A DNA stretch of 64,000 nucleotides from an uncultured Eubacteriales bacterium. GTDB lineage: Bacteria; Bacillota; Clostridia; Oscillospirales; Oscillospiraceae. Shown one piece after another: positions 50,457-58,127 of the stretch. Every line of letters starts with the position of its first letter. Positions within the stretch are counted from its first letter, which is position 1. The position numbers and the translations under genes are program-made. The DNA lies in the NCBI GenBank assembly GCA_900079765.1, contig LT599017.1, forward strand, positions 2,821,766 to 2,885,765, read 5' to 3'. The notes under the pieces were generated by a model, which was given only the letters and a program-made list of their open reading frames with translations, was not told where the DNA came from and did no database searches.

Positions 50457-51941
50457 ATGATGAAAAAGATCGGATTTGACAACGAGAGATATCTGGAAAC
50501 CCAATCCGCCCACATTAGGCAGAGGATCAGCCAGTTTGGCAACAAGCTCTACCTGGAGTTCGGCGGCAAGCTCTTCGATGACTACCACGCCTCCCGGGTC
50601 CTGCCCGGCTTTCAGCCGGACAGCAAGATCAGGATGCTCAAGGAGCTGGGTCCCTCCGCCGAGATCGTCATCGCCATCTGCGCCAACGATATCGAGAAGA
50701 ACAAGGTTCGCGGCGACCTAGGCATTACTTACGACGTGGACGTGCTCCGCCTGATCGACGCGTTCCGGGCCCAGGGCCTCTATGTGGGCAGCGTTGTGGT
50801 GACCCGCTACGCAGGGCAGAGCGCCGCCGACGCGTTCCGCCGTCGGATGGAGAATCTGGGCGTGCGCTGTTACCTCCACTACCCCATCGCCGGCTATCCC
50901 CACAATATTCCCCACATTGTCAGCGACGAGGGGTACGGCAGGAACGACTACATTGAGACCACCCGCCCTCTGGTGGTGGTCACCGGCCCCGGGCCGGGCA
51001 GCGGGAAGATGGCCGTCTGCCTCTCCCAGCTCTACCACGAGTACCGCCGGGGCGCCAAGGCCGGTTACGCCAAGTTCGAGACCTTCCCCATCTGGAACCT
51101 TCCCCTCCAACACCCGGTGAATCTGGCCTATGAGGCCGCCACCGCCGACCTGGGGGACGTGAATATGATCGACCCCTTCCACCTCACCACCTATGGCATC
51201 ACAACAGTAAACTATAACCGTGACATCGAGATTTTCCCCGTCCTCTCCACCATCTTTGAGAAAATTATCGGCGAGTGCCCCTACAAGTCCCCCACCGACA
51301 TGGGGGTGAACATGGCGGGCAACTGTATCTTCGACGAGGATGCGGTGCAGGATGCCGCCCGGCAGGAGATCGTCCGCCGCTACTACACCGCCCTGTGCGA
51401 CCGCCGCCAGGGCCTGTGCGAGGATGAGACTGTCTACAAGCTTGAGAATATCATGCAGCAGGCCAAGGTGAGCCCCGAAATCCGTCCCGTAGTGGGTTCC
51501 GCGCTGCGCGTGGCCGAGGAGACGGGAAATCCCGCCGGGGCCATCGAGCTGCCCGACGGCGAGATTATTACCGGCAAGACCACCGGCCTTATGGGGGCCT
51601 CCTCCGCCACCATGCTCAATGCCCTTAAGCGCCTGGCCGGTATCGACCATGAGCACCACCTCATCTCCCCTGAGGCCATCGCCCCCATCCAGACTGTCAA
51701 GGTGGACCATCTGGGGTCTATAAACCCCAGGCTCCACAGCGACGAGATCTTGATTGCCCTGGCCATCTCTGCCTCCACCAATCCCCTGGCTGCCCAGGCT
51801 CTGGCTCAGCTCTCCGCTCTGCGCGGGTGTGAGGCCCACGCCACAGTCATCCTCTCCCCCGCCGACTCCACCACCTACGGCAAGCTGGGTCTGCGCCTCA
51901 CCTGCGAGCCCCAGTATGAGACCAATAAGCTCTACCATTGA
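50457..51941 (+). CDS. DUF1846 (UPF0371) family protein
   Basis: About 494 residues. The opening IGFDNERYLETQSAHIRQRI and FGGKLFDDYHASRVLPGF are characteristic of DUF1846, as are VVVTGPGPGSGKMAVCLSQLYHE (P-loop-like) and VNYNRDIEIFPVL. The family is widespread in Firmicutes; I know of structures but no settled function, and a nucleotide-linked role is only suggested by the glycine-rich loop. Start ATG 50457 or 50460; a GTG at 50439 is also possible. Confidence 0.85.
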   Translation: MMKKIGFDNERYLETQSAHIRQRISQFGNKLYLEFGGKLFDDYHASRVLPGFQPDSKIRMLKELGPSAEIVIAICANDIEKNKVRGDLGITYDVDVLRLIDAFRAQGLYVGSVVVTRYAGQSAADAFRRRMENLGVRCYLHYPIAGYPHNIPHIVSDEGYGRNDYIETTRPLVVVTGPGPGSGKMAVCLSQLYHEYRRGAKAGYAKFETFPIWNLPLQHPVNLAYEAATADLGDVNMIDPFHLTTYGITTVNYNRDIEIFPVLSTIFEKIIGECPYKSPTDMGVNMAGNCIFDEDAVQDAARQEIVRRYYTALCDRRQGLCEDETVYKLENIMQQAKVSPEIRPVVGSALRVAEETGNPAGAIELPDGEIITGKTTGLMGASSATMLNALKRLAGIDHEHHLISPEAIAPIQTVKVDHLGSINPRLHSDEILIALAISASTNPLAAQALAQLSALRGCEAHATVILSPADSTTYGKLGLRLTCEPQYETNKLYH

Positions 51942-51944
51942 TAG

Positions 51945-51979
51945 CGAAAGGGCCGCGCATGATATGTGCGGCCCTTTCG
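51945..51979 (+). terminator. Intrinsic terminator after the DUF1846 gene
   Basis: CGAAAGGGCCGC pairs with GCGGCCCTTTCG around an 11-base loop; a short T-rich tail follows. Confidence 0.75.
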
Positions 51980-52022
51980 TTTATGTTTCGGAGGAGCCCT
52001 CGTCATTGTGAACCATAAAAAA

Positions 52023-52054
52023 ACAAGACCCCCTCTAAGTCGAGGAGGTCTTGT
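52023..52054 (-). terminator. Terminator of the rpsF-ssb-rpsR operon
   Basis: ACAAGACC-CCTC pairs with GAGG-GGTCTTGT with one mismatch; on the minus strand it is followed by seven T. Confidence 0.85.
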
Positions 52055-52070
52055 GTGCTCTCTACACCAA

Positions 52071-52316
52071 TTAGTCGGTGACAAAGGGAACCAGGGCGAT
52101 CTGACGGGCCCGCTTGATAGCCTCGGTCAGCTGGCGCTGGTGCATGGCACAGGTGCCGGTGGTGCGGCGGGGCAGGATCTTGGAGCGCTCGGACAGGAAA
52201 CGGCGCAGTTTCACCGCGTCCTTATAGTCGATGTGCTCCACCTTGTCCACGCAGAAGGTGCAGACCTTGCGGCGCTTACGGCCGCGGGGGCGCTGCTCTC
52301 TGTTCTCCATAGGCAT
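52071..52316 (-). CDS. rpsR: 30S ribosomal protein S18
   Basis: An 81-residue ribosomal protein that pairs with S6 on the 30S platform. It has the basic start [14 protein letters not shown] and the conserved [27 protein letters not shown]. Two Cys near the start (CTFC) with a later Cys suggest a zinc-binding (C+) form. I chose ATG 52316, 9 bases after GGAGG; the frame runs 7 codons further. Confidence 0.95.
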   Translation of the reverse strand: MPMENREQRPRGRKRRKVCTFCVDKVEHIDYKDAVKLRRFLSERSKILPRRTTGTCAMHQRQLTEAIKRARQIALVPFVTD

Positions 52317-52384
52317 AGCGAATAACCTCCATTTCATAAGGCAAAGCCTGTAATCGTCTCCCCCATAGGGGAGGATTCATTTTT

Positions 52385-52876
52385 TTAGAACGGCAACTCG
52401 CCGTCATCATCGGCCAAATCACCGAACTCGTTCCCACTTGGGCCGGAGGGGCCGCCGGTGGGAGGGGGAGCGTAACCGCCGGTGGGCCCGGGGTAGCTGC
52501 TGCCGCCACGGTCGTAGCCTCCGCCAGAAAAGCCACCGCCGCCTTCGCCGTCCCGCTTGGAGTCGCCAAAGTAGACGTTGTCAGCGATGACCTCGGCGCT
52601 GCGGCGCTTGCCGCCGTCCTTGTCGGTCCAGTCGCGGATCTGCAGTCGGCCCTCCACCACAGCCACACGGCCCTTGGTGAAGAAACGGGAGACGAACTCC
52701 GCCGTCTGCCGCCAAGCCACCACGTCGATGAAATCAGTGGCCTTCTCGCCGGTAGATTTGTCCTTAAAGTCCCGGTCCACGGCCAGGGAGAACGAGGCCA
52801 CAGGGGTCCCGGTCTGCGTGTGCCGAAGCTCGGGGTCACGGGTCAGGCGGCCCATGAGGATGATCTTGTTGAGCAT
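52385..52876 (-). CDS. ssb: Single-stranded DNA-binding protein
   Basis: A 163-residue OB-fold protein. MLNKIILMGRLTRDPELRHT and VEGRLQIRDWTDKDG are typical. A Gly/Pro/Ser-rich linker ends in DDDGELPF, the acidic tip that recruits repair and replication proteins. It lies between rpsF and rpsR, as usual in Firmicutes. Confidence 0.96.
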   Translation of the reverse strand: MLNKIILMGRLTRDPELRHTQTGTPVASFSLAVDRDFKDKSTGEKATDFIDVVAWRQTAEFVSRFFTKGRVAVVEGRLQIRDWTDKDGGKRRSAEVIADNVYFGDSKRDGEGGGGFSGGGYDRGGSSYPGPTGGYAPPPTGGPSGPSGNEFGDLADDDGELPF

Positions 52877-52890
52877 TTTTCAGCCCTCCC

Positions 52891-53190
52891 TTAGTCCTCG
52901 TCCTTGCAGACGACGAGGGAACGCATCACACCGTCGGTAATACGGAAGATACGCGCCAACTCCAGGGGAAAACTGGGGACGGAGCTGAAGGTCATGAGAA
53001 CATAGTAGCCGTCGTTGTAGTCGTTGATGGGATAGGCCAGACGACGCTTGCCCCACTCGTCGACCTCGGCGAGGGTACCGTTCTCCTCCACCAAGGTCTT
53101 GAATTTCGCCACCAGAGCGGCGGTGGCCTCCTCACCCAGCTCGGGGTTGAGAATGTAGACCGCCTCATAATTTGCGCTTAACTTTGCCAT
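52891..53190 (-). CDS. rpsF: 30S ribosomal protein S6
   Basis: 99 residues: YEAVYILNPELGEEATAALV, then DEWGKRRLAYPINDYNDGYY and RIFRITDGVMRSLV. First gene of the rpsF-ssb-rpsR operon; AAGGAGG lies 8 bases before the ATG. The leader holds a stem-loop (GCTCTCGT/ACGAGAGC at 53219-53240) that could be part of S6:S18 autoregulation, though I cannot match the known motif. Confidence 0.95.
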   Translation of the reverse strand: MAKLSANYEAVYILNPELGEEATAALVAKFKTLVEENGTLAEVDEWGKRRLAYPINDYNDGYYVLMTFSSVPSFPLELARIFRITDGVMRSLVVCKDED

Positions 53191-53282
53191 TTTTTGTGCA
53201 CCTCCTTATGGACATATGGCTCTCGTTCATAGACGAGAGCAAGGATGACGCTGCCCGCGATTATTTGCAGACAAGCTATATT

Positions 53283-53310
53283 ATTATATAGGAAAAACGC
53301 GAATTGTCAA
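53283..53310 (-). promoter_or_regulatory. Promoter of rpsF-ssb-rpsR
   Basis: On the minus strand TTGACA, 16 bases, TATAAT. Near consensus, about 93 bases before the rpsF start, leaving a structured leader. Confidence 0.85.
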
Positions 53311-53339
53311 GGGAACGCCCACGTTTTTCACTATATTTT

Positions 53340-54209
53340 TTAAATCGTCCCGACCTTTTCCTTGATAAAGCCCTTGAGCCAGTCGCCGGTCTCGGGGTGG
53401 TCGAGGGCAAAGTCGATGGTGGCCTCCAGAAAACCCTTGAGGTTACCGGTATCATACCGGCGCCCTTCGAAGTCCACCGCTACCATCTTGCTGCGCTTAC
53501 ACAGCACCTGAAGCCCGTCGGTGAGCTGGATCTCTCCGCCGTACCCGGGGGCCTGGTTCTCCAAAATATCGAAAATCTCGGGCGTGAGGACGTACCGGCC
53601 CAGGATGGCATAGTTGGAGAACATCTGGGCGGGGGTGGGTTTCTCGTTCATATCGGAGACCGCAAAGATCCGCTCCTCTAGAGGAGAAATCTTCACGGAG
53701 GAGTACTTGGAAATCGCCTCGGTGGAGACCCGCTGCACCCCCACACAGGAGGCGTCGTACTTCTCCGCGGCGGCGATAAGCTGGCCCATGACGGGCTTCT
53801 TTGCCCGCATGATGTCGTCCCCCAGAAGGACGGCGAAAGGTTCTTCCCCCACAAAGCGCTTTGCACGGGAGATGGCGTGGCCCAGCCCCTTGGTCTCCTT
53901 CTGGCGGACGTAGAAGATATTGGCAAGGTCGGCGGCCCGGCGGACCTCAAATAGCTCCCGGTCCTTGCCCGCCTGGTTAAGACGGGTCTCCAACTCGGGG
54001 TAGTAGTCAAAGTAGTCGTCCATCGCGGATTTGGCGCGGTTGGTGACGATGAGGATGTCCTCAATGCCGGAGGCCACCGCCTCCTCAATGATATACTGAA
54101 TCACAGGCTTGTCCACCATAGGGATCATTTCCTTGGGGACGGTCTTGGTGGCGGGAAGCATACGGGTCCCAAGGCCGGCGGCGGGGATAACTGCTTTGCG
54201 GACTTTCAT
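53340..54209 (-). CDS. galU: UTP-glucose-1-phosphate uridylyltransferase
   Basis: A 289-residue nucleotidyltransferase that makes UDP-glucose. Motifs are AVIPAAGLGTRMLPATKTVPKEM (nucleotide loop), VDKPVIQYIIEEAVASGI, VLLGDDI and GGEIQLTDGLQVL. UDP-glucose feeds cell-surface polysaccharide, the likely target of the O-acetylation genes elsewhere in the window. It starts 16 bases after queT ends. Confidence 0.95.
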   Translation of the reverse strand: MKVRKAVIPAAGLGTRMLPATKTVPKEMIPMVDKPVIQYIIEEAVASGIEDILIVTNRAKSAMDDYFDYYPELETRLNQAGKDRELFEVRRAADLANIFYVRQKETKGLGHAISRAKRFVGEEPFAVLLGDDIMRAKKPVMGQLIAAAEKYDASCVGVQRVSTEAISKYSSVKISPLEERIFAVSDMNEKPTPAQMFSNYAILGRYVLTPEIFDILENQAPGYGGEIQLTDGLQVLCKRSKMVAVDFEGRRYDTGNLKGFLEATIDFALDHPETGDWLKGFIKEKVGTI

Positions 54210-54225
54210 GGAGCGGGTCCTCCTT

Positions 54226-54741
54226 TTACATGTGGGCCTCCGGCATCATAGACCGAAGGGATTTAATATTGGGGAGAATACGGAGCAGCAACAGGCCCAG
54301 ACCATAGCAGACCACCGCCTCGCCCAGGCCGATGGTAAACGCGTTGAAGAAGTAGGCGGGCCAGAACGACTCGCCGCCCTGTGCCTGCTGAAACGCGATC
54401 ACCGCGCTGACAATGACCACGTTGCAGACCACGGGGGGCAGGGGGGCCAGCCATTTAGATGGCATTTTCATGGTCCACAGGGCGGCCAAAAGGGTGGCGA
54501 TGGAACCAAAAATGATATCTAAAAAACCGTAGGGTGAGAGGAGATTGGCAATTAGACAGCCCACGAAGAGCCCCGGCGCAGTGGCCGGAAAGAGAAAGGG
54601 CAGGACGGTGAGCGCCTCGGCAAATCGGAACTGGACGGGGCCGTAGGCCAGACCGAAGATATTGGCGAAGTAGCTCATCACGGCATAGAGCGCCGCCACC
54701 ATGGCGGCCAGGGTCAGGTCCTTAACGGTGAATTTGCGCAT
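54226..54741 (-). CDS. queT: QueT-family queuosine precursor ECF transporter S component
   Basis: A 171-residue membrane protein with five or six helices. It starts FTVKDLTLAAMVAALYAVMS and has FGLAYGPVQFRFAEALTVLPF and PGLFVGCLIANLLSPYG, characteristic of QueT (COG4708), which imports queuosine precursors through the ECF energising module. I chose ATG 54741 with GGAGG 9 bases upstream; the frame extends 37 codons upstream through the structured leader and is not credible. Regulation is probably by the leader RNA. Confidence 0.88.
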   Translation of the reverse strand: MRKFTVKDLTLAAMVAALYAVMSYFANIFGLAYGPVQFRFAEALTVLPFLFPATAPGLFVGCLIANLLSPYGFLDIIFGSIATLLAALWTMKMPSKWLAPLPPVVCNVVIVSAVIAFQQAQGGESFWPAYFFNAFTIGLGEAVVCYGLGLLLLRILPNIKSLRSMMPEAHM

Positions 54742-54878
54742 AACAACAAACCTCCACTTTTGTTTAGAGTACGCCGCGCCTGCGCACAGCGGTGAAAGTC
54801 CCTTATCCCGGGGGTATGGCGCATAAGCGCCCCCGGACGGCATTCTTTTCACCGGTTGGACTGGATTGGAGACCAGTC
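54742..54878 (-). promoter_or_regulatory. Structured pseudoknot leader of queT, candidate preQ1 riboswitch
   Basis: A -10 TACAAT with TGn lies at 54890-54885. The leader then forms a small hairpin ACTGG/CCAGT, and two overlapping pairings that cross. AGTCC (54862-54858) pairs with GGACT (54801-54797), and GGTGAAA (54853-54847) pairs with TTTCACC (54797-54791). The order A-B-A'-B' makes an H-type pseudoknot. Between them a long hairpin, CCGGGGG..CCCCCGG (54836-54808), is inserted. PreQ1-II and preQ1-III riboswitches are pseudoknots with an inserted stem and control queT-type genes. The class assignment is inference. Confidence 0.6.
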
Positions 54879-54910
54879 GAGGTTATTGTAACACGCTTTT
54901 ACATAAAAAG

Positions 54911-54939
54911 AAAGAGGGAGCGCTTTGCGCTCCCTCTTT
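54911..54939. terminator. Terminator after the SLH/TraB gene
   Basis: A 13-bp perfect stem (AAAGAGGGAGCGC and complement) with a TTT loop, 10 bases past the stop on the minus strand. Confidence 0.85.
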
Positions 54940-54948
54940 TGCGGCAGT

Positions 54949-56334
54949 TTACTTCACCAGCTCTACCGTATAACCCAGCTCCCGCAGGCCACTGACGATT
55001 CCGCCTGGATCGAGCATGTGGCCGGCGCCGACGGCCAGGAAGAAGGTGTTCTCACCCTCGGTCTCCAGATACGCGGCGGCAGCCTTGATCATGTTTGGAT
55101 CCCGGTCGGTGAAGAGGCGGGCGCTCATCTCGTCGTCGCTCTTCACCACGGCCGCCTTGTCCAGAATTGCGCTCATAGCGTCGGGGTCGCTGTCCTTCCA
55201 GGCGGCCATCATGTCGTCATATGTCTGGCTCTGAGCGGCCAGAGCATCCTGGATAGCCTGCTGCTCGTCGTCGGTGGGCTCCTCCCCGGAGAGGGAGGAC
55301 TTCAACATGGCAAGGTATGCGGCAAGGCCCTCAGTCTGATACTCGTGGGAGAGGTTATCAAAGATGCCGCCCTGGAACGCCAGGTTCTCCACCGCTCCGA
55401 TGGTCTTACCCGAGTTGACCGCCAAAGCGTTGATATACACATCCACCGCCATGGCGGTGTCGCCGGTGCTGTCGTCAGTGGTAAAATAGTTATTCAGCAT
55501 GAGCATGAGCACCCAGGGCTTATATGCGTTGACCGGCTCCTCCGTCATGCCCAGCATGGAAAAGCCGTTCACCGTGTCGGCGTACAGCTCGGCGGAGATA
55601 TGGTCCTTCAGGCCGGTGCCGTCGTTATAGGTCTGCAGGGCGGCAAACTCGGCCATCCCCTCCACATCGTTGAGGTCCACTTCGAAGATGACTTCCTGGG
55701 ACGAGGCGATGGCATCACGCAGAGACTTGTGGAAGGGATAGACGTTGCTGCGGTCCATATGTATGGTGCCCAGCAGGTAGAGGGTGTTGCCCCCGTTGGT
55801 GGCCTTCCACAGAAGGCCCTTGGACCCGGCGTCGGTCTGGTCGTAGAGGGCGAGGATAAGGCGCTGGGCCAACACCATAGCCTCCTGATAGGAGCACTGG
55901 CGATCCAGCATCAGGTCGCCGTTGGCGCCGCCCTTTACCACACCCAGGGCCGTCAGATAGCCGGTGGGAGCGTTCTCAATGCCGGGCAGGGCATAGGCCG
56001 CGGCCTCCTGGTAAAGGGCGTTCATCACGCCGCCGCGGGTGGTGTCGATGACTAACTCGCTGGCAGGCTGAGTATTGGCCGCCAGCCCCAGCAGGGCCAG
56101 CTTGCCAGCCACCACAGCGGTCAAGGCGGACAGGTCGTCCGCAGTGAGGGGGCTCTGGATATAGGAGGTATAGTTATCGTCCACAAGACCCAAAGCATAA
56201 GAGTCGGCCAGAGACTCCACGGCCCAGGGGGAGGGGAGCTGGACCTCTGCCTCCTCAGCGGCGAACGCCGGGACGGCAAGGCCCGCGGCTAGAGCCAGGG
56301 CCAGCAGCAGGGAGAGCAGCTTGCGTTTTTTCAT
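54949..56334 (-). CDS. Secreted SLH-domain/TraB-GumN family protein
   Basis: 461 residues. A classical signal peptide ends near PAFAAEE. Residues about 30-135 look like a cell-wall-binding SLH module (WAVESLADSYALGLVDDNY, then PLTADDLSALTAV). The remainder is a TraB/GumN domain with LYLLGTIHMDR (GxxH) at the start and FLAVGAGHMLDPGG (second GxxH) near the end. These GxxH motifs are thought to form a metal site with peptidase-like folds (Tiki/TraB). Its role is unknown. It has its own strong promoter and terminator. Confidence 0.8.
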   Translation of the reverse strand: MKKRKLLSLLLALALAAGLAVPAFAAEEAEVQLPSPWAVESLADSYALGLVDDNYTSYIQSPLTADDLSALTAVVAGKLALLGLAANTQPASELVIDTTRGGVMNALYQEAAAYALPGIENAPTGYLTALGVVKGGANGDLMLDRQCSYQEAMVLAQRLILALYDQTDAGSKGLLWKATNGGNTLYLLGTIHMDRSNVYPFHKSLRDAIASSQEVIFEVDLNDVEGMAEFAALQTYNDGTGLKDHISAELYADTVNGFSMLGMTEEPVNAYKPWVLMLMLNNYFTTDDSTGDTAMAVDVYINALAVNSGKTIGAVENLAFQGGIFDNLSHEYQTEGLAAYLAMLKSSLSGEEPTDDEQQAIQDALAAQSQTYDDMMAAWKDSDPDAMSAILDKAAVVKSDDEMSARLFTDRDPNMIKAAAAYLETEGENTFFLAVGAGHMLDPGGIVSGLRELGYTVELVK

Positions 56335-56385
56335 AGAGCAGGTCCCTTTCCGATATGTATAGTTGGCTTTACAGTCATTATATAA

Positions 56386-56413
56386 AGTATAGCACGCTTT
56401 ACAAAGATGTCAA
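56386..56413 (-). promoter_or_regulatory. Promoter of the SLH/TraB gene
   Basis: On the minus strand TTGACA, 16 bases, TATACT with TGn extended -10. Confidence 0.8.
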
Positions 56414-56424
56414 CCGTTAAAAAC

Positions 56425-56456
56425 GCCTCTCCAGGGAAAATTTCCCCTAGAGAGGC
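56425..56456 (-). terminator. Terminator after the CNNM-type gene
   Basis: GCCTCTC pairs with GAGAGGC, with an inner AGGGAAA/TTTCCCCT pairing; on the minus strand GTTTTT follows. Confidence 0.75.
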
Positions 56457-56466
56457 AGTTTCGCGT

Positions 56467-57810
56467 TTATTCCTCTTCTTTTTCCGGCTTGGGCGTCACC
56501 CTAGACACCAGGGCCCACTCAACCCGGCGGTCCTCCAGCTCCTCCACGCGGATGTGTAGGCCGAACGCCTCTACCTCGGGATGGCTGCCGTCCCCCGGAA
56601 TGACCGAGAACTGGGCGAAAACCAGGCCACCCAAGGTGTCGTACTCCTCGTTCTCCGGGAGGTGGACGTCCAGCGCGTCGGCCACATCGTCCAGGTCCGC
56701 CGAGCCGGATATCCTCCACAGGTTGGACTCCAACTGGGTAATCTCCTGCTCCACCTGGGGATCAAACTCGTCGTAGATATTGCCCACGATCTCCTCCAGC
56801 AGGTCCTCCATGGTGATGATACCGCTGGTGCCGCCGTACTCGTCCACCACGATGGCCAGGTGAACCTTCTTGTCCTGCATATCCCTGAAGAGCACATCAG
56901 TGCGCACGGACTCGGGAACAAAATAGGCACTGCGCAGCAGCTCCCGCACGGGGCGGGGGCTCTCCCTGCGGGTGTTGAGGAAGTAGTCGCGGCTATTGAG
57001 GATGCCAATCACGTCGTCCGCGTCCTCTTCGTAGACCGGGTAGCGGGACAGGCCGGTCTCCTCGATGGTGCGGACAATCTCATCGTCGCTGTCGTCGGCC
57101 CAGAGCATGACCACGTCGGTTCGGTGAATCATCACGTCCCCAGCGGTCATGTTGTTGAACTCAAAGATGTTCTCAATCATCTCTTTCTCGCCGGTCTCGA
57201 TGGCGCCCTTCTCCTCGCCAATGTCCACCATCATACGGATCTCCTCCTCCGAGACTTCCTCGCTCTCGGCGTTGGGGTCGATATGTAGGAGGCGGAGCAC
57301 TCCGTTGGTGGAAACGGTGAGGAGCCAGATGATGGGCCGCATGACCACCGCGATGGCCGAGATAACCCCACAGGCGAAGTTTGCGATCTTCTCGCCCTTC
57401 TGCATTGCGATGCGCTTGGGCACCAGCTCGCCAAACACCAGGGTGAAGAAGGACAGCACGATGGTAATGATGACCACCGCCAAGGTGTCCACCACGCCGA
57501 GGGCGGCAGGGCTGAGGGCAAACCGCTCCGCTGCCCAGCCCGAGAGCCGGGTGGCAAAGTTTCCGGCCGCAAAGGCGGAACCTAAGAAACCGGCCAGAGT
57601 GATGCCGATCTGGATGGTGGAGAGGAAACGGGTGGGACTCTCCACAACCTTGAGCAGCTTTATGGCCTTCTTATCCCCCTCCTCAGCCTGCTTGCGCAGA
57701 ATGTTGTCGTTCAGGGAAATGACAGCCAGTTCCGTTGCGGCGAAGAATGCGTTGACGAGAATGAGTACAACCTGAAGCAATAATTGGGGCCATATAGGGT
57801 CCGATGGCAA
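56467..57810 (-). CDS. CNNM/CorC-type membrane protein (hemolysin family, DUF21-CBS-CorC)
   Basis: 447 residues. A DUF21/CNNM membrane domain (about 1-190) with four helices (LVNAFFAATELAVISL at the start; FFTLVFGELVPKRIAMQKGE) precedes two CBS domains (MIHRTDVVMLWADD; HLAIVVDEYGGTSGIITMED) and a C-terminal CorC_HlyC domain. The family is linked to magnesium or cobalt export and is often misnamed hemolysin. An extended -10 promoter (TGnTATACT, 57862-57857) lies upstream. Monocistronic. Confidence 0.9.
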   Translation of the reverse strand: MPSDPIWPQLLLQVVLILVNAFFAATELAVISLNDNILRKQAEEGDKKAIKLLKVVESPTRFLSTIQIGITLAGFLGSAFAAGNFATRLSGWAAERFALSPAALGVVDTLAVVIITIVLSFFTLVFGELVPKRIAMQKGEKIANFACGVISAIAVVMRPIIWLLTVSTNGVLRLLHIDPNAESEEVSEEEIRMMVDIGEEKGAIETGEKEMIENIFEFNNMTAGDVMIHRTDVVMLWADDSDDEIVRTIEETGLSRYPVYEEDADDVIGILNSRDYFLNTRRESPRPVRELLRSAYFVPESVRTDVLFRDMQDKKVHLAIVVDEYGGTSGIITMEDLLEEIVGNIYDEFDPQVEQEITQLESNLWRISGSADLDDVADALDVHLPENEEYDTLGGLVFAQFSVIPGDGSHPEVEAFGLHIRVEELEDRRVEWALVSRVTPKPEKEEE

Positions 57811-57911
57811 GGTGATTCCTCCTTAAAATAATAGACCTTGGGCCTACATTTAAGATAGTATAACACAGGTTTAAGAAAAATTCATTAAGAAGTGCAAAAA
57901 AAGGCAAACTA

Positions 57912-57979
57912 TGATATAATTTTTTTGTAAGGGCACCTTACGTTTTATCAGCTCGGGCGGATCGATTCCGCCCGTTTTT
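57912..57979 (+). promoter_or_regulatory. Promoter and tandem leader hairpins of the serine dehydratase operon
   Basis: TGATATAAT (57912-57920) is an extended -10 with a weak -35. Hairpin one, GTAAGG-gca-CCTTAC (57927-57941), is followed by GTTTT. Hairpin two, CGGGCGGA with TCCGCCCG (57954-57974), is followed by five T. The second is a good intrinsic terminator inside the leader, so the operon is probably controlled by early termination. Confidence 0.6.
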
Positions 57980-58127
57980 GAAGGGCAAGTGGTTTTCCTT
58001 GACTATTTTTGATATTATGGGGCCCATCATAGTGGGGCCGCCCCCCACCCGCTATTTTCCTTATTTGAAAGGCAAGTGATTTCCCTTGACCATCTTTGAT
58101 ATCATGGGCCCCATCATGGTGGGGCCG
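57977..58127 (+). repeat. Imperfect tandem duplication of the sdaAB start region
   Basis: Positions 57977-58040 and 58064-58127 match at 56 of 64 bases with an offset of exactly 87. Each copy carries a ribosome-site region, a TTG start and the first 14 codons of sdaAB (TIFDIMGPI). Within those codons all five differences fall at third positions; four are silent and one changes Met to Ile. The upstream copy then diverges and reaches a stop. Confidence 0.85.
57999..58079 (+). CDS. Possible 26-residue leader peptide or truncated sdaAB start copy
   Basis: The upstream repeat opens a frame at TTG 57999 that reads the same N-terminus as sdaAB (TIFDIMGPI), then a proline-rich tail (VGPPPTRYFPYLKGK) and stops at TGA 58077-58079. 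The stop overlaps the ribosome-site region of sdaAB, in the same frame. It could be a remnant of a broken gene copy or a translated leader that couples to sdaAB. The third-position-only differences favour past or present translation. Confidence 0.4.
   Translation: MTIFDIMGPIIVGPPPTRYFPYLKGK

Noticed and set aside
50718-51938. 406-codon minus-strand open frame
   Set aside because: Shadow of the DUF1846 gene.
54925-56055. 376-codon plus-strand open frame
   Set aside because: Shadow of the SLH/TraB gene; starts inside a terminator.
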